Counted from the first letter of the stretch, positions 42,559-52,272 are shown. The stretch is DNA of 64,000 nucleotides from Novosphingobium sp. JCM 18896 (GCF_025938095.1 NZ_JAPCZF010000010.1:62001-126000), one strand, 5' to 3'. Made by a program: numbers and translations. Notes: generated by a model from the sequence alone, not told the origin.

Positions 42559-43409
42559 CAGTAGTCACTCCCGGGCTGCGTTTGCGTAAGGGTGAAGATG
42601 CGGTCCATGACCTCGTCGGCGGCCATCAGGCCGTAGCCGATCGGGATGGGCTTCTTGGTCAGAGTGTCGAAGAGGACCAGCGCGGGCACTTGGTTACCTG
42701 TCAGACCCATGCGCTCGTACTGCCCGGTGTTGACCGCGTAGCGAGGGAAGACATCGTTGGCCCCGCCATCCATCGACACGGCCAGGACCTCGAGACCATA
42801 TTGATCGGAGATCGATCGCACGATCGGCGCGAAGACGCGACAGGCCGAACATCCCGACGAGTAGAAGTAAAATACGCCGTAGCGCTGCGACAGCTCCTGC
42901 ATCGTCGTTGCCTTCGCCGCTTTGCGATCGGCCATCCACGTTTGCTTGCCAAGGGAGTTGATCGGTCGCTCGAGCGTGTAGTCGAGATCCGGATTTTGCC
43001 AGACGGTCCGGCCCCAAACGTCCGCGAAGGTTGACGCGCGATCAAGCTGCTCGCGCTGGAAGCGCATATAGGAGGCGAGGTTCTCCGAGGTCGGCTGAAG
43101 GATCGCACGCGCCTTCAATTCCTCCAGCTGCTCACTGATCGCGGCCAATTGCTTGGCCGCCGGAACACGAGGCGCAGCGACCGACGCCGCGGCCTCACGC
43201 GCCTTGTCGGGATCGCAGTAGAACCAGCTGCCGAGCTTTCGCTGCTCGCAATAGAACGCATCGCGCGGTCCGCGCGCGGGCGGAGCGGCAGCCTCGGCAT
43301 CGGATATTCCCGGCTCGGCCGGAGCGCTCTGCGCGACTGCCGCGAACGGCGAGGCTATCTGCGAGAAGAGAGCAAGAACCACGGGGACTACAAGGCGAGG
43401 CTTACGCAT
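42558..43409 (-). CDS. traF: TraF, F-type pilus assembly thioredoxin-like protein
   Basis: A 283-aa periplasmic protein with a signal peptide (MRKPRLVVPVVLALFSQIAS). The C-terminal thioredoxin fold carries an intact CxxC (YSSGCSACRVFAPIV), so unlike F-plasmid TraF it may be redox active. The upstream region has a Cys-containing linker (FYCEQRKLGSWFYCDPDKAR). Overlaps its neighbours by 1 and 8 bases. Confidence 0.92.
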   Translation of the reverse strand: MRKPRLVVPVVLALFSQIASPFAAVAQSAPAEPGISDAEAAAPPARGPRDAFYCEQRKLGSWFYCDPDKAREAAASVAAPRVPAAKQLAAISEQLEELKARAILQPTSENLASYMRFQREQLDRASTFADVWGRTVWQNPDLDYTLERPINSLGKQTWMADRKAAKATTMQELSQRYGVFYFYSSGCSACRVFAPIVRSISDQYGLEVLAVSMDGGANDVFPRYAVNTGQYERMGLTGNQVPALVLFDTLTKKPIPIGYGLMAADEVMDRIFTLTQTQPGSDY

Positions 43410-43776
43410 GGCGCGTCTCCTTGATGAGGTTGAGAAGGCTGAGGATCATCGGCGTGTTGAGAAGACCGAGACCGCGATCGATCATGCGAATGCAGCCGCC
43501 GTAGAGCGTCGCCACTGCATTGATGCCCTCGCTGGTGAGGCCGTAGCCGCAAAGCGTCTCGCCGCCGCGCCGCACGAGCCCGCGCATGGCCATGCTGTCG
43601 AGCGCGGCGGCGACTTCGGCAGGCCGAACCTGGCGAAGGAACCAGTCGGAGAGCACTTCCTGCAGCTCTTCGTCCGTGGCGATGACCTGACGCGAGATCG
43701 CGCTCGCCACGGCGAACTCGAAAACCGTGAGGTCAGGAAACGGTCGATTGTCGAGCATTCTGACGACATTGCTCAC
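43402..43776 (-). CDS. Winged-helix-like protein inside the transfer operon
   Basis: A 124-aa protein starting with GTG at 43776, overlapping the traN stop (GTGA). Residues about 35-85 (DEELQEVLSDWFLRQVRPAE, then ALDSMAMRGLVRRGGETLCG, then YGLTSEG) resemble a winged helix: two helices, a recognition helix and a wing. The C-terminal ~30 residues are helical. It is not a standard F-type Tra protein. It could be a DNA-binding regulator or an assembly factor. Confidence 0.6.
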   Translation of the reverse strand: MSNVVRMLDNRPFPDLTVFEFAVASAISRQVIATDEELQEVLSDWFLRQVRPAEVAAALDSMAMRGLVRRGGETLCGYGLTSEGINAVATLYGGCIRMIDRGLGLLNTPMILSLLNLIKETRHA

Positions 43777-45599
43777 TTCGGCGTCCCCCCGTGCAGCCGG
43801 TAGTATTCTTCGATCTTCTCCTGGATCTCGATCGAGGTCTGGATCTCGTCGGGCACTTTCGCGGCGTCGATGAACTCGTTGTAGACCTCGGTGAAATCCA
43901 TCCTCGACAGATCGAGCCTCTGGAATTCTTCGGGCGAAAACCCCTTGCAGTCGGGCGTCTTGGGCGTGCCCCATGACTTGCCGAGCTGACTGCGACCCTG
44001 TTCCTGGATGATGCGGCTGAGCTTGCTCTCGAAGCAGCAATAGTTGCGCGTTTTCGATATGCAGACGCCGAGGACCTTGTCCGAGCAGTAAGTGCCGACA
44101 TAGTGGCACAGGCCCATGCGGTCCTTGACGTCGAGCATCATCTCCTCGCCGCTACACATGAACATGGTGAGGAATGGCGTCGCGAGTGCGGCGATCGCCG
44201 CCGGACCTCCGGCAAGCGCAGCCCCGCCGGCGGCCGTGGTGAGAAGTCCCGAGGTCTTGCCCGCGCAGCAGTTGACGAGGCCGAAGACAGGCTTGTGACA
44301 GCCGGCCTTTTCGCCGTTGAATAGGGTCAAGGTGGCCGGATCGAACTGGTCGCGCACATCGCCCATGGCGTGGAGCGCGACCATCGCGTCCTTGAACTCG
44401 GTCGAGGCCTCGCGCTCGACCTGGGTGCATTCGCCGTTGATGCAGTAGAGGTCGCTGCCGCAGATGTAGGCGGGAGGCGAAGCTGTCGAGGCGTCAGGCG
44501 TCGTGCAGCGAAACACTCTGTCGTAGACGTTGCAGCTGCCGTCCTCGTTCTGGCTCAGGCACTCGTTGTGATCGAACTGGCAATTGGACTTGGCCTCGAG
44601 GCTGGAACAATCGTTGGCCGCCCGGCGATGCGGACATTGATAGGTTTGCGCCCAAGCCCAGCAAGGCTGAGTGACCGCGACACCATTGATCACGCGGGTC
44701 ACCGGATCACTGTCGGTGCAAACCTCGCCGCCTTCGATTTTGCAGTCAGGATTGGTGCGGGCCGCGCAGTATTCCTCGCTGCGCGTGATCACTGGCGGCG
44801 ACGCGGTTTCCGAGCGGGAGGACCAGAACTGGCCGGTCGCAGGATCGATGCCTGTCCAAACCGGGTTGCCACTGAGGCCGCTGATCTCGCGCGTGCACTC
44901 GATGATCTCTGGCGAGTAGTCGGTGTCCTTGCAGTTGCCCGTCGGGCTCCAGCCATAACGCCGAAGCTCCGAACAATAGCCAAAGGTGCCGATCGCGCGG
45001 CAGGTGCCGTCGGCGCGCGGCCCAGCAAATCCGCCGCTGTTCACGTATGGCCCTGCGGTCGCGGCGTAATAGATGTAGGTCGACGTCTTCTCGACGGTGA
45101 CGCTCAGGGATGCGCGACAGGTCTGCGGAACCCAGTAGATCTCGTCGCCCTGATTGCAGCTCTCATAGTAGACGGAGTCCTTGGCGCCCGTTCCCGGAAG
45201 CGGCTCGCAACCGGCCTGGGCGCCGCCCACGGCGACGTCGGTGCCGAGATAGGTCTCAGGATTATCCTCGACCGTCTTGGCGGCTGACAGGTCGATCGTG
45301 GAGGGATCGAACTCGGGCCGCGCCGGGTCGATCACGACATTGTAGTTGGGATCGCTGTAACGCGCGCTGACGCCCGCATCCGCGAGGCCTTCCTCGTCCT
45401 CGAGGTATTTGGAAACGTCCAAATTGGTTCCGCCGTAACCAGGCACACCAGTTTCCGCGCCGCTTTGCAGAACCGTGCCGGCAGACCCGTCGCGGACCGA
45501 CTTGGCGAGATCTTCCCCCTCCCTCGCGATTGCGTTTTGCGCAGAGGCGTTCGAGGACAACAGCGCGCTGGCGCATAGGAATGAGAGCCAGAGCCTCAC
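43773..45599 (-). CDS. traN: TraN, Cys-rich outer-membrane mating-pair protein
   Basis: A 608-aa Cys-rich protein with a signal peptide (residues 1-20, ending NASA). More than 30 cysteines lie in motifs such as GCEPLPGTGAKDSVYYESCN and CWAWAQTYQCPHRRAANDC. The C-terminal part has the TraN signature (DRMGLCHYVGTYCSDKVLGV, then SKTRNYCCFESKLSRIIQEQ, GRSQLGKSWG). TraN binds recipient surface receptors. Confidence 0.93.
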   Translation of the reverse strand: MRLWLSFLCASALLSSNASAQNAIAREGEDLAKSVRDGSAGTVLQSGAETGVPGYGGTNLDVSKYLEDEEGLADAGVSARYSDPNYNVVIDPARPEFDPSTIDLSAAKTVEDNPETYLGTDVAVGGAQAGCEPLPGTGAKDSVYYESCNQGDEIYWVPQTCRASLSVTVEKTSTYIYYAATAGPYVNSGGFAGPRADGTCRAIGTFGYCSELRRYGWSPTGNCKDTDYSPEIIECTREISGLSGNPVWTGIDPATGQFWSSRSETASPPVITRSEEYCAARTNPDCKIEGGEVCTDSDPVTRVINGVAVTQPCWAWAQTYQCPHRRAANDCSSLEAKSNCQFDHNECLSQNEDGSCNVYDRVFRCTTPDASTASPPAYICGSDLYCINGECTQVEREASTEFKDAMVALHAMGDVRDQFDPATLTLFNGEKAGCHKPVFGLVNCCAGKTSGLLTTAAGGAALAGGPAAIAALATPFLTMFMCSGEEMMLDVKDRMGLCHYVGTYCSDKVLGVCISKTRNYCCFESKLSRIIQEQGRSQLGKSWGTPKTPDCKGFSPEEFQRLDLSRMDFTEVYNEFIDAAKVPDEIQTSIEIQEKIEEYYRLHGGTPK

Positions 45600-46336
45600 G
45601 GATGCTTCGCCAGGTTCGCGAGCGCCACGCGCGCCGCTGGAGCACCAGGCCCTTCCCCTGCCGCGAATGTCTGTAAGGCGTAGTTTAGCGTGACGTTGCC
45701 GGCGATGCGATCATGGGGCGGCGGCGGTGTCACACAGTCAAGCTGGTCGCACGGCTCAAAGCTGCTCGAGGCGGCGACGATCGTCGGTACGCGATCAACC
45801 TTGAATGACCGGAACAAACGCGGATCGATCGTGATGTTGGCCGCGTCTTTCTGCTCGACCGCCTTGGCCAGCAGCGCCACGAAGGGCTGGGCGCCGCCTT
45901 GCGAAAACCCGCGGAACACGACGATACCGCCTGCCTTGGTGGTATCGAGGATCGTGCGGCGCAGAGAATCCTCAGGCATCGACAGGCTGACGAAGGCGAT
46001 CACCAGTGGCGTCGACTTGGGACCTGCGAGGTTGCCCTTGGCGCCGGCCACCATGGCGTCAAGGTCGATCGGTCCGTCCTTGTTGCCGCCGGCGATACCG
46101 GAGACGTCGAGATCGGCGACCCGATTGTAGGCATCGTCAACCACGGATTGGGCGGCCTGCGCCTGCGGCTCGCCCTGCCCCTTCACGAAATCGACGAGCG
46201 CCTGTGCTTCTGCCTGGGCCGCCTCCCCGCGCTTTTCGAGCGCCTGCAGGTCGAGGCCTTCGATGGTCTGGGCAAGCGCGGCGCTGACCAAGCCCACAGC
46301 CAGGATGCCGCCGAAGGTCAGAATGGATTTACGCAT
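45596..46336 (-). CDS. trbC: TrbC, F-type pilin assembly protein
   Basis: A 246-aa periplasmic protein with a signal peptide (ending SAALA). The TrbC-type domain spans about 105-215 (PLVIAFVSLSMPEDSLRRTI, then TTKAGGIVVFRGF, then ITIDPRLFRSFKVDRVPTIV). In F the TraW and TrbC proteins act together. Stop overlaps the traN start by 4 bases. Confidence 0.9.
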   Translation of the reverse strand: MRKSILTFGGILAVGLVSAALAQTIEGLDLQALEKRGEAAQAEAQALVDFVKGQGEPQAQAAQSVVDDAYNRVADLDVSGIAGGNKDGPIDLDAMVAGAKGNLAGPKSTPLVIAFVSLSMPEDSLRRTILDTTKAGGIVVFRGFSQGGAQPFVALLAKAVEQKDAANITIDPRLFRSFKVDRVPTIVAASSSFEPCDQLDCVTPPPPHDRIAGNVTLNYALQTFAAGEGPGAPAARVALANLAKHP

Positions 46337-46346
46337 GTCGGTGTCC

Positions 46347-47351
46347 TCACAGCACGCAGCAATTGCGCTTGCGCCAGAGCAGGAAGCCCATGTCCTCGCC
46401 CTTCACGGGATAGGTGCGCGCGGCGCGGGGAAACAGGACCGAGCCACCGATCGGCGAGCAAGCCTCGCGGCCCGACACCATTGGCGTCGGATTGACCTGC
46501 TGGAGGCGGTACTGGCTCTTCTTGAGGATCGGCATGACGTACTTGCCGCACAGGGCCTTGGAGCCCATCGTCCCCCAGCCCAGGGCTTGCCGATGCATCT
46601 TGTAGACCATGCGCTCGGCCGCCAGGCGCCCCGACTGGGTGAGGCCTACACTCGCGCCGATGTTGCCATTCAGCGGGTACATTGAGCCCTGGCAGCCCGA
46701 GCACCAGAAGAGCTCGTTCAGCGGGAGCGCCGCGGTCGAGGCAACGCAGTCGGCGGCACAGGCTGCCTGAGCCAACGGATTGGCAAAGATCAGGGCTTCG
46801 GGATTGATGAGCGTGGTAAGCGTATCGTCCTGCCAGAGCGGGTCGATCTCGGTCATATAGGCGACATCGAAGCTCGCCTGCTCAAAGCACAGGAAATCGG
46901 TGAGGATCTCCATCCAGTAAAGGAGCGGGTAGACGTAGTAGTGGACGTGATACTTGGCCGTGTCCGTACCGCCATTGGAGCCCGTATTCGCGGCATAACC
47001 GCCGCCCATCGAGAGCCCCGGGTTGAGCTTGATCCCACCAAGGTTGGGAAAGCAAAACGGCTTGGTCGTGACGTCGATCAGTCGCGCGGGCTCCCAGAAA
47101 CCCATGGCGATCCCGATCCGCGGAGGTGAACTGCAGACGCAGACCGGGGAGGCGGGATTGCTGGGGTCAGAGCGCGACGAAGGCCAGATCTTGAGCCCGC
47201 CGACCGATAGCGGGAACATGCAGCCCCAGCAGACGTCGGTGATCGGGTTTACGAACGATCCCGAGCAACTCGCGGACGGGATTTGCGCCTTCGCAGCACC
47301 CGGCAGGAAGAGAAAGAGCGCGAGGGCGAATTGCAGGAGCCACTTATTCAT
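46347..47351 (-). CDS. traU: TraU, F-type pilus assembly protein
   Basis: A 334-aa periplasmic protein with a signal peptide (ending GAAKA) and the Cys-rich TraU core (NPITDVCWGCMFPLSVGGLK, then CVCSSPPRIGIAMGFWEPAR, then TKPFCFPNLGGI). The C-terminal motif RKRNCCVL ends the protein. It overlaps the 88-aa orf by 8 bases. Confidence 0.93.
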   Translation of the reverse strand: MNKWLLQFALALFLFLPGAAKAQIPSASCSGSFVNPITDVCWGCMFPLSVGGLKIWPSSRSDPSNPASPVCVCSSPPRIGIAMGFWEPARLIDVTTKPFCFPNLGGIKLNPGLSMGGGYAANTGSNGGTDTAKYHVHYYVYPLLYWMEILTDFLCFEQASFDVAYMTEIDPLWQDDTLTTLINPEALIFANPLAQAACAADCVASTAALPLNELFWCSGCQGSMYPLNGNIGASVGLTQSGRLAAERMVYKMHRQALGWGTMGSKALCGKYVMPILKKSQYRLQQVNPTPMVSGREACSPIGGSVLFPRAARTYPVKGEDMGFLLWRKRNCCVL

Positions 47352-47610
47352 CGTCCGACCTTCCCGACATCAGGTGGTCGTCATCCGCGGCGTTCTTCGC
47401 CCGTATCCAAATGCCGCCCTGGACCACTATGAACACGGCGAGGCCCACGAGCATGCTGAGCGCGACCGGCCCAGCGATCGCGCTCCAGAACAGCGTCATG
47501 ACGCCAAGGGTGACCATCGCGGCGATCAATCGGAAGCGAGCGGTGCGCAGCGCACCTGTTTCCGGAGCGGCCATCGGCACCGGCATGTGCCTTGTCAGCC
47601 AGGCCTTCAT
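47344..47610 (-). CDS. Small membrane protein in the transfer operon
   Basis: An 88-aa protein with two TM helices (FRLIAAMVTLGVMTLFWSAI and PVALSMLVGLAVFIVVQGGI) and an acidic end. It lies between traW and traU with 4- and 8-base overlaps. No standard F-type name fits with certainty. Confidence 0.7.
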   Translation of the reverse strand: MKAWLTRHMPVPMAAPETGALRTARFRLIAAMVTLGVMTLFWSAIAGPVALSMLVGLAVFIVVQGGIWIRAKNAADDDHLMSGRSDDE

Positions 47611-48263
47611 GCGCCCTTCCCCTGGTTCAGCGCGGCTTCGCGAACGATCAGGATCTTATCCTTCTGCTCGACCGAGGCGGGGGTGTGCTCGATACCGAAC
47701 TTGGCCGTCAGCGAGCCTGCCTGGTCGAAGTAGAAGCGGCGCTGCTTCGCCTTCATGAGATCGAAGGGCGAGCCCTTCACCATGATGATCTTGGTCTTGA
47801 GATCGTCGCCCTGCCGCACGGCCCAGTTCACCTGCGCCGGATCGTCGCCGTCGATGAAGAGGAGCTTCTGCGACAGGGAGATTTTGTCGAGCGGGTTGAT
47901 CCGCTGGCCAGCAGCTGCGATCAGATTGCCCTTGTGATCGCGAATGTCGTTCTCAATCGTGATGGCCGGATCAAACTCCCAGGTCCGATCTTCAACGGCA
48001 GCGGTGATGCCGGCAACGGGCACGGGCCGCATGACATGCGCCTTCACCTTTTCCGCAAACCGGGCATTGAGCTCGTCGAGCCTGCCGTTTGCCTGGGCAC
48101 GGGCAAGCTTGGCGCGGATAACCTCGAGAAGGTCAGGCTCGGCCACCGGCCAGGCCTCCCCGATCTGCCCATGGTCGACCGCGCGCGCCGGGCTTTGCCA
48201 AGGTAGAAGTGTACCGCTGATCGCGCCAACGACACCGGCGAGGACGAATGGAAGGATCTTCAC
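47607..48263 (-). CDS. traW: TraW, F-type pilus assembly protein
   Basis: A 218-aa protein with a signal peptide (KILPFVLAGVVGAISGTLLP) and family segments YPVAEPDLLEVI-like (WPVAEPDLLEVIRAKL), RTWEFDPAITIENDIRDHKG and GQRINPLDKISLSQKLLFID. The GTG at 48263 shares GTGA with the upstream stop. TraW and TrbC act together in periplasmic pilus assembly. Confidence 0.9.
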   Translation of the reverse strand: MKILPFVLAGVVGAISGTLLPWQSPARAVDHGQIGEAWPVAEPDLLEVIRAKLARAQANGRLDELNARFAEKVKAHVMRPVPVAGITAAVEDRTWEFDPAITIENDIRDHKGNLIAAAGQRINPLDKISLSQKLLFIDGDDPAQVNWAVRQGDDLKTKIIMVKGSPFDLMKAKQRRFYFDQAGSLTAKFGIEHTPASVEQKDKILIVREAALNQGKGA

Positions 48264-48793
48264 AGGATCGGCCTCCCCACCCCCGCAATGCGGTTGCCGC
48301 AAACAAAGCTGATCGCAGCGTAGCGACTGTCGAAGCCGTCCTTGTGATCCGTGCCGGCGAAGACGCAGCCGCGGGGAATGATGCCGACTGGCCCCGGAGC
48401 GAGCGCGTCGCCGCGCCGCGTGAGAGGCTTTAGCCGCGCTACCCTCTGGCCGTTGACCAGGACGTCGTTGCCCTCGCGGCTGACGACATCGCCCGGAATC
48501 CCGTAGGCGATCTTCGCGAAGGGCGAGGGATGCTCGCCGAAGTATTTGCGCACCAGCGGATCACGGCCCGGATTGAAGATGACGTATTCCCCGCGGGAGG
48601 GAAACCGGCCCGCTTCGACGAGAAACGCCCAGTTCGGGAGAGACTCGCTCTCGTTGATCATCAGGGCGTGCGCGCTGCTCCAGCTCGACAGGCTCTGCAG
48701 AGCCAGAGCGGCCACTGCCAGTAGGCCGATAGCCGCAAGTCTTTTGCCAAAGCCGTGCCCGCCGCGCGGAAGCGCTGTCTCACTGCGGGTTGC
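48260..48793 (-). CDS. S26-family signal peptidase (TraF-type pilin maturase)
   Basis: A 177-aa inner-membrane peptidase: one TM helix (FGKRLAAIGLLAVAALALQS), the catalytic-Ser region (NESESLPNWAFLVEAG) and the general-base Lys region (FAKIAYGIPGDVV), then DGFDSRYAAIS. RP4 TraF of this family removes a C-terminal piece of pilin and cyclises it. I chose the GTG at 48793, inside trbI; an ATG at 48847 is possible. Gene name left blank to avoid confusion with F-type traF. Confidence 0.85.
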   Translation of the reverse strand, partial: ATRSETALPRGGHGFGKRLAAIGLLAVAALALQSLSSWSSAHALMINESESLPNWAFLVEAGRFPSRGEYVIFNPGRDPLVRKYFGEHPSPFAKIAYGIPGDVVSREGNDVLVNGQRVARLKPLTRRGDALAPGPVGIIPRGCVFAGTDHKDGFDSRYAAISFVCGNRIAGVGRPIL

Positions 48794-49373
48794 CACCGGC
48801 GGCTCCCATCGGGTCGAGGGACGAAATCGCAGGCGCTGCATGATCACCGTTGGCGGAGAGGTAGGCCTGCATGTCCTGCTGGACCGGCGTTGCCACCGCG
48901 ACCTTGGGCATCGGCACCTTCGCGTAGACGGCGCGCTTCACCTGCGCGGTGATGTCGGGAATGTCGCCGCCGATCACGGCTTCGTTGACCAGAATCAAGC
49001 GCCCCGACTTGCCAACGGCAGCAACGGCCTTGTCGAGTTCGGACATGAATCGCGTGGTCGCCGCAGCGGCCACCTGATCCTCATTTCCCGAGCGAGCCTG
49101 CAGCTGAAGGTACTCGGTGACGAGACCCTGCAGTTGCAGCTTCACCAGTTGGCGCTCGGGCTTCTCCGGCGTGACGATGGTCTTGGTGACCCAAGCTCCC
49201 CAGCAGACCACGCCGATCAGCGCGCCGACCGTCAGGACCTGGCGAAGGTCCACCCTGCCCTTCCCCGTCTTGCGAGTCACACCGCCGTTCGAACCCTGCC
49301 GGGGAACTTGTTTAGACCCGGAGCCTGCAATGGTGGAGCCCTGTTGGCTCGTTCCGTCAGTTGGGTCAGTCAT
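48780..49373 (-). CDS. trbI: TrbI, F-type transfer protein
   Basis: A 197-aa inner-membrane protein with one N-terminal TM (VLTVGALIGVVCWGAWVTKT) and a periplasmic region with the TrbI pattern (FMSELDKAVAAVGKSGRLIL, then NEAVIGGDIPDITAQVKRAV). It influences pilus retraction in F. It overlaps the 112-aa orf by 8 bases and the peptidase by 14. Confidence 0.85.
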   Translation of the reverse strand: MTDPTDGTSQQGSTIAGSGSKQVPRQGSNGGVTRKTGKGRVDLRQVLTVGALIGVVCWGAWVTKTIVTPEKPERQLVKLQLQGLVTEYLQLQARSGNEDQVAAAATTRFMSELDKAVAAVGKSGRLILVNEAVIGGDIPDITAQVKRAVYAKVPMPKVAVATPVQQDMQAYLSANGDHAAPAISSLDPMGAAGGNPQ

Positions 49374-49704
49374 CGGCGCTTTCCTTCAGAAGGGCCTGCA
49401 TCAGGGAGTGACAGCGAAAGAAGCCGGTCCCGCAGAAGGCCAAGGAGACCGTCCACAGCAGGATCAGGTCGAACTGGTGCTGGCGCTCGGGGCCGGCAGC
49501 GAGATAGCGGGGTGCGAGATTGGCGAGTTGATGCATCGCGCCCTCGATCGACAGGCCGCCGATGAAGAGCGTGGCAAGGGTGAGGACGCCCAGCGCGACC
49601 ATCGCGTTGACGAGAACCCACCCTGAGACACGCAGTCCCGTTGCCAGGACGCCCTGCCAGATCAGCCGGGGCGGCGCGGATCGCTGAAGCGGCACGGTAA
49701 TCAT
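49366..49704 (-). CDS. Small membrane protein downstream of traC
   Basis: A 112-aa protein with two or three hydrophobic segments (VLVNAMVALGVLTLATLFIG, FDLILLWTVSLAFCGTGFF). Overlaps traC by 4 bases and trbI by 8. Not assigned to a standard F-type name. Confidence 0.7.
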   Translation of the reverse strand: MITVPLQRSAPPRLIWQGVLATGLRVSGWVLVNAMVALGVLTLATLFIGGLSIEGAMHQLANLAPRYLAAGPERQHQFDLILLWTVSLAFCGTGFFRCHSLMQALLKESADD

Positions 49705-52265
49705 TCCGCCGCCTCCAGCATCTCCTCAGAGGGCCGAATGCGATCGGGGAATGCCACGATCTCTATCGCTTCGGCGACCGACAGGCCCTGGTGAACCAGC
49801 GCCTCGATCCGCGCGAACACGTCGGGGCTCGAGGAGTAGAGTGTGCCCGAATAGGCATCGAGTACGAGACGGCACACCGTCTCGGTCTCCGGTCCGCGGA
49901 TCAAGAGATCGGAATACTCGATACCGTTGCGCTTGAGCGACCGCAGCAGCGTCTCGGTGTAGGAGGTCATGTCGAAGCGGTCGGACTTGCGAAAGTCCGA
50001 GATCGTCTCCGCCTTCTGCTGGAGGATCACGAACCAGTCGGAATTCTCCAATGCCGCGCGGCTGCCATCGGACTTGTAATAGTCGTTGATCGACTGCGTC
50101 GCGGTGATGAGCGAAGCTCCGTATTTGCGGCAGGTGCGCGAGTAGGTCTCGACGAAGTCGGCCATCGCGCCGCCCTTGAGCATCTGCCAGGCCTCATCGA
50201 TCAGCAGCGCCTTGGGTATCGAGCGGCTCATGCGCCGCATCGTCTGCGAGGCGACGAACATAATTGAGGTCAGGACGACGCTGCGCAGTTCCTCGCGCGA
50301 CGAAAGGTCCGAAAGCTCGAAGACCGTCAGATCGGCCGAGAGGTCGAGATTGCTCTCACCGAGGAAAAAGCGGCCGTAGGTGCCCTCGCTCGAGAAAGGC
50401 AGCAGCGACATGGCAAGATCGACCGCGGCGACATGCTCGTTGGTCCGCAGCGAGGCGATGACGTGGTCGACGGTACCGTCGCGCTGGTGCTCGTTCCAAA
50501 CGGCGTTGACCGCCTGGTCGATCAGGCCGCGCTCAGTATCGTTGAGCCGGTTTTCATAGCGCGCCATCTGCGACACGATTGCTTTCAGCATTGCGAGGCA
50601 GTCGACGAGGTAATCCTCATCCTCTTCGGCTAGATCGATGTCGATCATACGGAAGGGGTTGATCGAAATGCCCGAGGACAGCTTGAACTCGGTGAACGTG
50701 CCGCCCAGCGCTTTGGCCATGTGCTCGAACGAGCGGCCATCATCGATGACGATCGTCTTGGCCCGCACGCCGGCAAGGCTCGCGGTGAGGTCCTGCAGGA
50801 AGACCGACTTACCCGAGCCCGACTTGCCCGCGATCGCGACGTTGTGGTTGCCCGCCTTGTTCTGGAAGGGCGACCAGAACTGCGGCTGACCGCGCCGGCC
50901 GATGAACATCACGTGCGGGATGTGCCCGCCGACGTACTCGCCCTGCAGCGGCGCGATCGCCGCCACATTCGTCGACAGCATCGTGCGGAACCGCTTCATG
51001 CGCTCGAGGTCCGCCTGCAGGCCGTCCGCGATCATCAGCGGGAAGTGAGACATGAAGGCAGGAAGCTGGATGTGGGTCTCGTCGATGAGATCCCAACCCG
51101 CCGCCTTGTAGAGGCCCTTGATCGAACGTTCGGCCGTTTCCGCCGTGCCGCGCGGAGCGATGATCGAAACCGAATAGTAGCAGCGGATCAGCTTCTCGCC
51201 GCTTTTCACCCGCTCCTGCACCGCGCGCCATTCGGCCGCCTGGTCGCGCAGCTTGGGGACGAGCTTCACCCCCTGCCCTTCGGACAGCGACTGCGTACGC
51301 ACGAACTTGCGACCGGCTTTCGATTCCGAGCTCTCGACACCGGGCGTCACGCCGCAGACCGACTGCAGGGTCGGGCACGGCAAGCAGAGCTTGGGATTGA
51401 AGATATCGCCAATCGTCTTCTGGGTATCCCAGGGTGCCCAGCGATCCGGAAAGTTGCGGATCGACATCGTGCGCACGTCGAAGCGCTCGGGGACATAGTC
51501 CTCGAACTCAGGTACGCCATCGACGTCTGAGCCCGTCGGCCGCAGCGACTGCGAGTGCAGCAGCAGGCGATCCTTCTCGACGTGCGTCACGAGATCGCGG
51601 CGCACGCATTGTTCATTGATGGGATCGAAGCGGTTGTACCCGGGTGCGTCATCACCCGCGCCTGTCGACGGCGACAGGATCTCGTCGAAGAAACGGATCA
51701 GGTGAACCGGCTCGAGGATCCGCACGGGAACGTTGATGGAATCGAGCGCCGAGATGAGCGCATCGCGCATGGTGACGAGATCATCGAGCCTGATGCCCGA
51801 GCCGTCAGGCGCGCCGACCGAAAACAGCACGCGGAAGTTGCGCAGATAGAACGGCCCATCGCTCGCCAGCGACTTCCAGGCGCCGCCGCGCAGCTTGTCC
51901 GCCCGGTGGCGCGCCAGGGTCGAAAACACTCCGCCCGCCTCAAGGCGTGGTAGCACCCACTCGGTGAGCTTCTCGGCAATGCGCGGGCTCGAGTAGTTGA
52001 CGATGCTAAACGCCGTGCCGGGCAGCAGTATGTCCGAGAAGATGGTGCCGATGATGTCTGCCGTTCGCTCGTCGCCGCCGAGCATCGGCGCCAGCTCGAG
52101 CACGAAGCCCTTCGAGCGGACCTGGTAGAAGATCTTCCGGTCCTCATCGAAGGACCGGTAGCCGAGGTAATGCGAGAGCATTGGCACGGCTGCGGGGCGC
52201 GCGCGCACCTCGGGCTTACGCGCATCGCCCAGAACCATCTCGCGAAGATTGTCTAGCAAGCCCAT
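49701..52265 (-). CDS. traC: TraC, F-type T4SS ATPase (VirB4-like)
   Basis: An 854-aa VirB4-class ATPase: TraC N-terminal domain (residues about 20-260), Walker A GKSGSGKSVFLQDL, Walker B KALLIDEAWQML, and later motif ITATQSINDYYKSD. It powers pilus assembly from the inner membrane. A Cys cluster (CLPCPTLQSVCG) is seen near residue 290-300. The C-terminus is acidic. Confidence 0.94.
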   Translation of the reverse strand: MGLLDNLREMVLGDARKPEVRARPAAVPMLSHYLGYRSFDEDRKIFYQVRSKGFVLELAPMLGGDERTADIIGTIFSDILLPGTAFSIVNYSSPRIAEKLTEWVLPRLEAGGVFSTLARHRADKLRGGAWKSLASDGPFYLRNFRVLFSVGAPDGSGIRLDDLVTMRDALISALDSINVPVRILEPVHLIRFFDEILSPSTGAGDDAPGYNRFDPINEQCVRRDLVTHVEKDRLLLHSQSLRPTGSDVDGVPEFEDYVPERFDVRTMSIRNFPDRWAPWDTQKTIGDIFNPKLCLPCPTLQSVCGVTPGVESSESKAGRKFVRTQSLSEGQGVKLVPKLRDQAAEWRAVQERVKSGEKLIRCYYSVSIIAPRGTAETAERSIKGLYKAAGWDLIDETHIQLPAFMSHFPLMIADGLQADLERMKRFRTMLSTNVAAIAPLQGEYVGGHIPHVMFIGRRGQPQFWSPFQNKAGNHNVAIAGKSGSGKSVFLQDLTASLAGVRAKTIVIDDGRSFEHMAKALGGTFTEFKLSSGISINPFRMIDIDLAEEDEDYLVDCLAMLKAIVSQMARYENRLNDTERGLIDQAVNAVWNEHQRDGTVDHVIASLRTNEHVAAVDLAMSLLPFSSEGTYGRFFLGESNLDLSADLTVFELSDLSSREELRSVVLTSIMFVASQTMRRMSRSIPKALLIDEAWQMLKGGAMADFVETYSRTCRKYGASLITATQSINDYYKSDGSRAALENSDWFVILQQKAETISDFRKSDRFDMTSYTETLLRSLKRNGIEYSDLLIRGPETETVCRLVLDAYSGTLYSSSPDVFARIEALVHQGLSVAEAIEIVAFPDRIRPSEEMLEAAE

Positions 52266-52272
52266 CTTCGTT

